Positions 44,208-49,648 of a DNA stretch of 49,648 nt are shown here, piece by piece. The position numbers were made by a program, and so were the translations under genes. This DNA comes from Bacteroidales bacterium (GTDB lineage: Bacteria > Bacteroidota > Bacteroidia > Bacteroidales > ML635J-15). The stretch covers positions 1 through 49,648 of the forward strand of contig JAQUBO010000006.1 of NCBI GenBank assembly GCA_028686735.1. Reading direction: 5' to 3'. Position 1 is the first letter of the stretch. The number at the start of each line of letters is the position of its first letter. A model generated the notes under the pieces. It was not told the origin of the DNA and did not search any database. It saw only the letters and a program-made list of their open reading frames with translations.

Positions 44208-44279
44208 TAGCAGTTTTTTTATGAATATAAAAGTACTACTTTTTTTTTATTTCTAACAATGGTCATTATAGCCTGTTCT

Positions 44280-44576
44280 TTATTCTGTTACCCTGCGTTT
44301 CAAATCCATTCTTCCATGCAGGATTCTTGTTATTTCAATTGGCTTATTTGTAATTTTTCTGTAGAATATTATGTGTCTATTTTCCTTAAGTCCGAAAAGT
44401 TCTTTTTTTATTCCACTGTAACTCTTTCCTAAATTTGGATTGTCTGCAATTTCCTGACAATTAGATAGTAACATTCTATAATATTTGTCAGCTTGTTGTT
44501 CTGACCACTTGTCAAATGTATAATCCCAAATACTTGATAAATCTTCAACAGTTTTGTTTGTTAGTATAACCCGCAT
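44280..44576 (-). CDS. parE: ParE/RelE-family toxin, start codon now supplied by a MITE
   Basis: A 98-aa toxin: LTNKTVEDLSSIWDYTFDKWSEQQADKYYRM, then ADNPNLGKSYSGIKKELFGLK, ENRHIIFYRKI and ITRILHGRMDLKRR, the ParE pattern throughout. ParE toxins block DNA gyrase in known cases. The annotated start, ATG CGG G, is the terminal sequence of the MITE at 44570-44881. Removing the MITE and one ATAA gives M-T-K-F-I-L-T-N-K-T, with that original ATG overlapping the end of parD. The toxin is therefore intact except for its first residues (now M-R-V-I-L), but it has lost its ribosome binding site and coupling. Activity after the insertion is uncertain. Confidence 0.9.
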   Translation of the reverse strand: MRVILTNKTVEDLSSIWDYTFDKWSEQQADKYYRMLLSNCQEIADNPNLGKSYSGIKKELFGLKENRHIIFYRKITNKPIEITRILHGRMDLKRRVTE

Positions 44577-44881
44577 TATTACTTCGTGAGGGCTTCGCCG
44601 TTCATACGATTAGCTTTGTGTAGCTGGTAGGCGTCGAAACTTGCAGATATATCCTTATATTTACTCACATTTTTTATAATATTTTATAGGTGTTCGTGAG
44701 CTAAAGGTTCAAGAGTTTCGCAACGAAGCAGATGCACAAAGCTAATTGTAAGCTTTCTCAAAATTTGGCTAATAATAAAACCATAAACACCGTGCCAATC
44801 CACTGACTAACAACTTATTACAAACCAACCAGGAATAATGCGATGAACGGCTTTAGCCCTCACTGAAAGTAATAATGCGGG
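44570..44881. mobile_element. MITE copy 2 (312 bp), inserted between parD and parE
   Basis: Same ends as copy 1 (CCCGCATTATTACTT ... AAGTAATAATGCGGG) and the same interior (GTGTTCGTGAGCTAAAGG, TTCGCAACGAAGCAGATGC). The flanking target duplication is ATAA at 44566-44569 and 44882-44885. The last bases on the minus strand, ATGCGGG, form the first codons of the toxin ORF. No transposase is encoded, so it depends on one elsewhere. Confidence 0.92.
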
Positions 44882-44887
44882 ATAAAT

Positions 44888-45136
44888 TTAGTCATTACTA
44901 TTTCTTCTAGCTTTTAATTCTTGAAGATGTTTCTCTGAATCAAAATCGTGAGCAATTCCACTGTCGATTCCTTCTTTGATTGCATTTTTTAATACAATAG
45001 CTTTACTTTCTTCAGTTTCTAATAATCTAAGTCCTGCTCGAATTACTTCACTTACATTTTTGTATCGACCTGCTGTAACTTGTTTTTCTACGAATTGGTC
45101 AAAATAATTACCGAGTGATACTGATGTGTTTTTCAT
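44888..45136 (-). CDS. parD: ParD-family antitoxin
   Basis: About 82 aa; I start at the Met at 45136 ([16 protein letters not shown]), not 45142. [35 protein letters not shown] is the ribbon-helix-helix of the ParD/CopG antitoxins. The acidic and helical tail, [24 protein letters not shown], is the toxin-binding part. A perfect 13-bp-arm palindrome overlapping its promoter lies about 15 bp upstream, as expected for autoregulation. The stop codon originally overlapped the parE start (ATGACTAA). The MITE now lies between them, so translational coupling is lost. Confidence 0.92.
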   Translation of the reverse strand: MKNTSVSLGNYFDQFVEKQVTAGRYKNVSEVIRAGLRLLETEESKAIVLKNAIKEGIDSGIAHDFDSEKHLQELKARRNSND

Positions 45137-45151
45137 ATTCAATATTTTGAA

Positions 45152-45183
45152 ACAAAGTTACCAAATATTGGTAACTTTGTCAA
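45152..45183 (-). promoter_or_regulatory. parD promoter with overlapping palindromic operator
   Basis: ACAAAGTTACCAA-ATA-TTGGTAACTTTGT (45152-45180) has perfect 13-bp arms. On the minus strand, TTG at 45183-45181, a 20-bp spacer and TAACTTTG at 45160-45153 match the Bacteroidota promoter exactly. A ParD dimer binding the palindrome would cover the -7 box and most of the spacer. Confidence 0.85.
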
Positions 45184-45288
45184 GTTTTGCATCAATTTTT
45201 TGTAAATGATGTATGTTTTAGTACTTTTTTGCCCTTTTTCGTTAGCAAAAAAATTTAAATCTATAGGTTGAATCTTATGCGTGGAATT

Positions 45289-45493
45289 GGCTATAACGTT
45301 TTGCAGCTATGTACTGTGCGGAAAAGGAATTGCGAATCCACTATCTTACACGCTATGAGCCGAATTTTGTTATTTTGATTTTATTTTTTCATTTATTAAA
45401 AGCCAAATTACAAAATTTGGCGGTGGAACGGAAATGCGACTCCCAGTATTACCCGCATTAAACTCCGCATGGTATATAGCTGCTGTTAGAGCC
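45289..45493. other. Large attC-like imperfect palindrome
   Basis: Outer arms GGCTATAAC / GTTAGAGCC and inner arms GCAGCTATGTACTGTGCGG / CCGCATGGTATATAGCTGC (16 of 19 paired) enclose about 140 bp. The interior has a CCAAATTACAAAATTTGG palindrome and two related GGA-TCGCA-TTCC units. The right arm (GTTAGAGCC) overlaps the stop codon of the 45486-46016 gene, and the same 9-mer occurs inverted at 46514-46522 beyond the next gene. This resembles an integron attC site with its cassette, but GTTAGAG differs from GTTRRRY in the last base and the site is longer than usual. Confidence 0.4.
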
Positions 45494-46016
45494 TGGTTAT
45501 TTTAAAAATCTTCTTTATTTCGTTAAACTCTTCAACAAATTTAATTTGAGAATTTATATTTTTAGGAATTTTCATGTTTATTATTTTCAACGCCGACTGA
45601 TTAAATAGATTTATTACTTGTTTTTCAAATTCTAAAACACTTTTCCTCTTAATTTTATGTTCTTCTATAGTTGCAGAATAGTCAAATTCACAAATTGGGA
45701 AAGAATACATTTTTATTGTGCATTTAATGAAAAATTCCTCTATTATCTTTTTTTCATTATTTGAATATGATTTTGATTCTGGGCGTACTTCAAGAAGAGT
45801 AGAAGCAAAATATTTATATATTTGATTTTCTGTTGAAGCCTTAGAATCGGACATGTGACCGACTAATCTTCTAAAAGGTGAACGAGCTGTAATATAATGA
45901 GAGTCACCAGTTTGACCAATATAATAGTATGACTTCTCTTCATTTATTATCTCAATTATGTATACAGAATATTTGCTTTGCAAATATTTGCCTTTTAATT
46001 CGAACATTAAGCCCAT
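45486..46016 (-). CDS. Hypothetical protein with GIY-YIG-like N terminus
   Basis: A 176-aa protein. YSVYIIEIINEEKSYYYIGQT followed by ARSPFRRLVGHMSD resembles a GIY-YIG domain start (VYII, YIGQTGD, Arg, His), but the rest (KKIIEEFFIKCTIKMYSFPICEF) does not follow a group I know. There is no signal peptide. The start codon overlaps the preceding stop by 1 bp (TGATG), so the two genes are coupled. The gene ends inside the attC-like palindrome. Possibly a nuclease in a small cassette; function is not established. Confidence 0.7.
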   Translation of the reverse strand: MGLMFELKGKYLQSKYSVYIIEIINEEKSYYYIGQTGDSHYITARSPFRRLVGHMSDSKASTENQIYKYFASTLLEVRPESKSYSNNEKKIIEEFFIKCTIKMYSFPICEFDYSATIEEHKIKRKSVLEFEKQVINLFNQSALKIINMKIPKNINSQIKFVEEFNEIKKIFKITRL

Positions 46017-46477
46017 CAGTTTTTAATATTAAAGAAACATGTGATTATTCTTGTGCTTTCATTTATCGTAAGACTTGCATTCAAAGTTTTATCTTGATTT
46101 TCATATGAATTTCTCTCAATCCCATTGTTTACAAGGCTATTAGTCATTTTGAAGTTTAAGTCATCTTCTATCTCATCCATTAATTTCCAAACTCTGTCAA
46201 TATGCTGAGTGAACATAATACCTGTCACTTTTGAGTCTCCAAAGTAAACTTTTATTTCATAATTTTTTGAATTTACATCTTTTTCAAGAACAAGTTTTTC
46301 AGCTTCCTCTAGGGCAATAATATAACCTTCAGGGATGTCTTCTTTTACTTCATTAATAGATAATTCTTTTTCAATCCAGTTGTTTGAAATTGTAAATGGT
46401 TTGGTCGCAAACTCTTGACAAAGCACATTAAAAGATAAAAATAGGAATGATGCTAGTAGAATTAAATTTGTTTTCAT
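46016..46477 (-). CDS. Small exported hypothetical protein
   Basis: A 153-aa protein with signal peptide MKTNLILLASFLFLSFNVLCQ. The mature part has EKELSINEVKEDIPEGYIIALEEAEKL, VYFGDSKVTGIMFTQHIDRVWKLMDEIEDDLNF and a final strand region (NASLTINESTRIITCFFNI). I recognise no family. It is the first gene of a two-gene unit, with TGATG overlap to the GIY-YIG-like gene. GGCTCTAAC at 46514-46522, 37 bp upstream, may mark the other end of a cassette. Confidence 0.75.
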   Translation of the reverse strand: MKTNLILLASFLFLSFNVLCQEFATKPFTISNNWIEKELSINEVKEDIPEGYIIALEEAEKLVLEKDVNSKNYEIKVYFGDSKVTGIMFTQHIDRVWKLMDEIEDDLNFKMTNSLVNNGIERNSYENQDKTLNASLTINESTRIITCFFNIKN

Positions 46478-46636
46478 AGTTGTAAGTTTTATGTGTTAGT
46501 GTTTGTTTAACTTGGCTCTAACTCGTTTATATCCACACCCTAATCACATAAGCCTAACAATAAATATTTTATCTATCTGTTAAACATTTATTAACGGGCT
46601 TACTTATTTATTTTGCGAAGGATAACACAAAACTAT

Positions 46637-47386
46637 TTATTCAAAAATATAAATTAGACCTATTTTTAAACCACCATATAAAGGATTAGTTTTAAAATTA
46701 TCTTTTTCATCAGAAAGAACAAAATTACTTTCTTTTTTTTCACCAAGAGCATTTATTCCTTGCATATCGGTTAATATATAATTAAACCTAGCACCAAAAT
46801 TTAATTTTAATACATCTTCAATAATATTAAAATTAGCTCCAAAACCAAATGCCACACCAAAACCTATATTTTTAAAATTTGATTTAACAGCCATATCTTC
46901 TCTATTTGTAAAAGAGTATCCCATATTATGATATATACCAGGTTTTAAAATATCAGTTTCATCATAAGTTATTGAATAAGTTGCTTTGTTTACAAATTGT
47001 AACATTGGACCTAATTCAAAGTAAGTATTTTTACCAAATTTCATTAAAATAGGAATATCAAGAGTATTTAACACAGTTGTTGAATTATAAGCATTTCTCT
47101 CATCTTCGAGTGTATAGAAATACTTAATACTTCCTTCATAATTTTGTTTTATTTTATTAAAATTAATATTAGTTTCGATACCAAACTGATCAGAAAAATA
47201 ATATCCTGCAATAATTCCATAATAATTACCAAAAGAAGCGGCAACATCCATTTCAGCACCAGCATCAAAAACTTGTTTATTCATAAGCCACGTGCTATTA
47301 TATGCAAAATGACCTCCCAAAGTAAGTTGGGCAAAACTCATTGATGCGATACTCATCAAAATAAATAAAAATGTTATTTTTTTCAT
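46637..47386 (-). CDS. Outer membrane beta-barrel (porin family) protein
   Basis: A 249-aa protein with signal peptide MKKITFLFILMSIASMSFAQ and a barrel of the OMP_b-brl_2 type. LTLGGHFAYNSTWLMNK opens the barrel, then ASFGNYYGIIAGYYFSDQFGIETNINFNKIKQ, TLDIPILMKFG and IGFGVAFGFGANFNI. The closing strand is PLYGGLKIGLIYIFE, ending in an aromatic-rich residue pair as usual for barrels. LDIPILMKFG and FEIGP-type strands are typical of the family. No specific transport role is known. A strong promoter match lies just upstream; nadA ends about 120 bp upstream of its start. Confidence 0.88.
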   Translation of the reverse strand: MKKITFLFILMSIASMSFAQLTLGGHFAYNSTWLMNKQVFDAGAEMDVAASFGNYYGIIAGYYFSDQFGIETNINFNKIKQNYEGSIKYFYTLEDERNAYNSTTVLNTLDIPILMKFGKNTYFELGPMLQFVNKATYSITYDETDILKPGIYHNMGYSFTNREDMAVKSNFKNIGFGVAFGFGANFNIIEDVLKLNFGARFNYILTDMQGINALGEKKESNFVLSDEKDNFKTNPLYGGLKIGLIYIFE

Positions 47387-47437
47387 ATTCCTAAATTTAA
47401 TTTTAATTACTATTTAAAAATAATTTTTACTAAAATT

Positions 47438-47468
47438 CAAAATTACAAAAAAATTCAATAAAATACAA
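47438..47468 (-). promoter_or_regulatory. Promoter of the beta-barrel gene
   Basis: On the minus strand, TTG (47468-47466), a 20-bp spacer and TAATTTTG (47445-47438) match the Bacteroidota consensus. The -7 box is 51 bp before the start at 47386. Confidence 0.6.
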
Positions 47469-47507
47469 TTTAACAAAATTAAGTTTAGGATATTATATTC
47501 ATCAAAA

Positions 47508-48500
47508 TCACAAACCAATTTTTGCAGATATTTCAAGCATTCTAATAATAGATTTCTCTGCTTTTTTTCGTAAACTTTCTTCAACATTTACTTCTGGAAG
47601 CTCATATTTTAAACAATTATATAATTTTTCAATTGTATTAAGTTTCATATAATTACAATCATTGCAACCACAAGTAGAATCTAGTGCTGGAGCTGGAATA
47701 AAGATCTTATTAGGACTAGCCTTTTTCATTTGATGTAGAATACCAGACTCTGTAGCAACAATATACTTATTAGAACTATCGGTTTGAGTAAATTTAAGTA
47801 AACTCGAAGTACTTCCAACATGCTCTGATACAATTAAAACTGGTTGTTCACATTCTGGATGAGCAATAATTTTTGCATCTGGGTTTTGTTCTTTAAGTTT
47901 TAGAATAGCTTCCAAATCAAAACCTTTATGAACATGGCAAGCACCATCCCAAAGAACCATATTTCTGCCTGTTATACTATTTATATAGTTTCCTAAATTT
48001 TTATCAGGACCAAAAATTATTTTTTCATCTCTATGTAAACTATCAACTATTTGTTTTGCATTCGACGAGGTAACAACAATATCTGTCAAAGCTTTAATTT
48101 CAGCAGTTGTATTAACATAAGAAATAACAGTATATCCTGGATATTGCTTTATAAATTCAGCAAATTTATCAGCTGGACATGAATCAGCTAAGGAACAACC
48201 CGCTTTAAGATCAGGAACTATAACTTTTTTATTCGGCGAGAGAATTTTTGCAGTTTCGGCCATAAAATGAACACCAAGAAAAACTATTATATCAGCATCT
48301 GTTTTTGCAGCTTGTTGTGATAACTGCAAACTATCACCAATATAATCAGAAATATCTTGCAATTCACCATCAATGTAAAAATGACCAAGAATAACTGCGT
48401 TCTTTTCTTTCTTTAATTTATTTATTTCTTCTTTAAGATTTATATCTTTGGGGAGGTCAATTTTTAAAAATCCAAAATTTTGTAAATCTGTATAATTCAT
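47508..48500 (-). CDS. nadA: Quinolinate synthase A
   Basis: A 330-aa protein of full family length. NAVILGHFYIDGELQDISDYIGDSLQLS carries the substrate-binding His and Ser residues. The [4Fe-4S] cluster ligands are expected at Cys102 (AGCSLADSC), Cys217 (HPEC) and one of the Cys277/279/282 group (TCGCNDCNYM). FGPDKNLGNYI and WDGACHVH are further conserved blocks. NadA condenses iminoaspartate with dihydroxyacetone phosphate to give quinolinate for NAD synthesis. nadB and nadC are not next to it in this window. No promoter stands out upstream in the very AT-rich DNA. Confidence 0.96.
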   Translation of the reverse strand: MNYTDLQNFGFLKIDLPKDINLKEEINKLKKEKNAVILGHFYIDGELQDISDYIGDSLQLSQQAAKTDADIIVFLGVHFMAETAKILSPNKKVIVPDLKAGCSLADSCPADKFAEFIKQYPGYTVISYVNTTAEIKALTDIVVTSSNAKQIVDSLHRDEKIIFGPDKNLGNYINSITGRNMVLWDGACHVHKGFDLEAILKLKEQNPDAKIIAHPECEQPVLIVSEHVGSTSSLLKFTQTDSSNKYIVATESGILHQMKKASPNKIFIPAPALDSTCGCNDCNYMKLNTIEKLYNCLKYELPEVNVEESLRKKAEKSIIRMLEISAKIGL

Positions 48501-49116
48501 AATAATATAAATGTTTTATTAATTTACTTAAAAATATGATTATTATAATAGTCTGTTAATAACGGTAAAACTTTTTCTAAATTTATTAAATTTTGCTTGC
48601 ATATATTAGTTGTTACTTTTTATAAACAACAAAAGTAAGAAGTTTTGGTTGAATATCAGCTAATTATTTTTTTAATTAACACTTGTTTATAAGTATTAAT
48701 TAAATTTATTTTTCTTAATTTAATTTAAAAATGGTTAATAAAACTGTTCATTAGTATTATTAAATTAATAGTAAGTTTTTTGGTTTTAATAAAAACTTTT
48801 ATATCAGATTTACTTTTCTAATATGCAAGAGAAATTTATAATTAGTTTTCTACAAGTATGAACAAAATTTATAAAATGTGTTGATAATTTACAACATTGT
48901 GTATCAGTTAATTATGATTTTTTTTGTTTTTTAAGCCTCTGTTTTACAATAAATTAACAGTTTTTTTTGATATTGTTGATAAATATTATTTGCTTTTTAA
49001 TAAGAGTTTGAGAGTCAAAATATTGAGAGTTTTTATTTATTTATTTATTGAAATTATAATTTAAAAATAAAAGTTTTTTTCTAAGTTCGTCATTAGAACA
49101 TTGCTAATTATTTCTG
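48501..49116. other. Very AT-rich intergenic region
   Basis: About 600 bp of A/T-dominated DNA upstream of nadA with no ORF, no RNA gene and no strong hairpin that I can see. It should contain the nadA promoter, but the many A/T matches make a choice arbitrary. Confidence 0.5.
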
Positions 49117-49370
49117 TTACAAAAATAAATTAATTATTACACTTTTTTGTAGATTTATTCTAACAATATAGCTTTGAACTGTATTTATAGCACTGAGCGT
49201 AGGTTTGATAAAATAGCATCTAGCTTTAGCTTTGAATCTGCGAAGCAGCTCACGTACATTCTTTAAAATAATTAGTAGTGTGAGTAAAACAAAATAATTA
49301 GAACCGAAGCATGGCGAAGCCAATTGTGTACAGTCAGCGTGTTGGTTTAGAATACCTCATTGTAGGGTTA

Positions 49371-49491
49371 AATTTTTATTAATAACCTTGTCCTTTAGGT
49401 CTGGGGCATTAATAAAAATTATGTCTGGCTTTAGCTATGAACTTTAATGTCATACGACTTTGTAAATTTTATTATTGTCATGGCTAAAGCC
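49371..49491. repeat. Two adjacent imperfect palindromes at the window end
   Basis: AATTTTTATTAAT (49371-49383) pairs with ATTAATAAAAATT (49408-49420) around ACC...GGT. GGCTTTAGCTATGA (49427-49440) pairs with TCATGGCTAAAGCC (49478-49491). No coding frame is credible in 49117-49648. The segment looks like a dispersed repeat element. Confidence 0.55.
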
Positions 49492-49648
49492 TTTTTAGTT
49501 ATTTATGTTATTCATCCCCGCCCTCGTATGTTTGCAAAATAATTGTATTTACAAATTAATAAATTAATTTTGAGAGTTTAATAGAAAAGAAAAGCATGGG
49601 AATAGCATCCCGCCCTTGATAACAAATATGTATATCGTCCTTTAGATT

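Noticed and set aside
49117-49323. 68-codon minus-strand ORF at the window end
   Set aside because: It lies in a non-coding repeat-rich region and has no family features or plausible start context.

Overview
The window looks like chromosome from an AT-rich member of the Bacteroidota. Type IX secretion system (T9SS) cargo with type B C-terminal domains, PorP/SprF-family outer membrane proteins, OmpA/PD40 lipoprotein-like partners and SprB repeats all point there. So do promoter matches to the Bacteroidota consensus (-33 TTG, about 20 bp, -7 TAnnTTTG). No rRNA, tRNA or CRISPR array was seen. I cannot name a genus.

Region 1 (1-27 kb, minus strand) holds two parallel surface-protein operons. Operon A (11755 down to 1, running off the window) reads: small exported protein, 1275-aa SprB-repeat adhesin, 812-aa SprB-repeat adhesin, PorP/SprF, TPR-PD40-OmpA protein with a SPOR-like segment nested in the OmpA domain, and a large repeat protein cut by the window edge. 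Operon B (26419 to 12678) reads: small exported protein, a giant 3375-aa mosaic adhesin, PorP/SprF and a TPR-PD40-OmpA protein, ending at a strong terminator. Each operon plausibly encodes cargo plus its own outer-membrane attachment partners. A short inverted-repeat element with 12-bp direct repeats lies between them.

Region 2 (26.7-33.0 kb) holds an acidic poly-Asp protein and a plus-strand operon: transglutaminase-like exported protein, TPR-like lipoprotein, LPP20-type lipoprotein and MTH1187-type thiamine-binding protein.

Region 3 (33.0-45.5 kb) is an accessory region divided by long palindromic repeats. It contains a GIY-YIG protein, two ORFs of unusual composition (871-aa chimera and 241-aa Cys-rich) that carry repeat-derived peptides in frame, and an AbiE-type toxin/antitoxin pair framed by two matching 29-bp hairpins. 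Next come a zinc-ribbon/HTH/RecB-like nuclease divergent from an orphan ParB, a broken ATPase, birA, a truncated KilA-N ORF and a ParDE pair. Two copies of a ~311-bp MITE (long TIRs, 4-bp target duplications) are present. One splits the ATPase just after its Walker A motif. The other sits exactly between parD and parE and now supplies parE's start codon. In silico excision restores both reading frames, which is the strongest mechanistic evidence in the window.

Region 4 (45.3-49.6 kb) has a large attC-like palindrome next to a two-gene cassette, an outer-membrane beta-barrel protein, nadA, and an AT-rich non-coding end with palindromic repeats.
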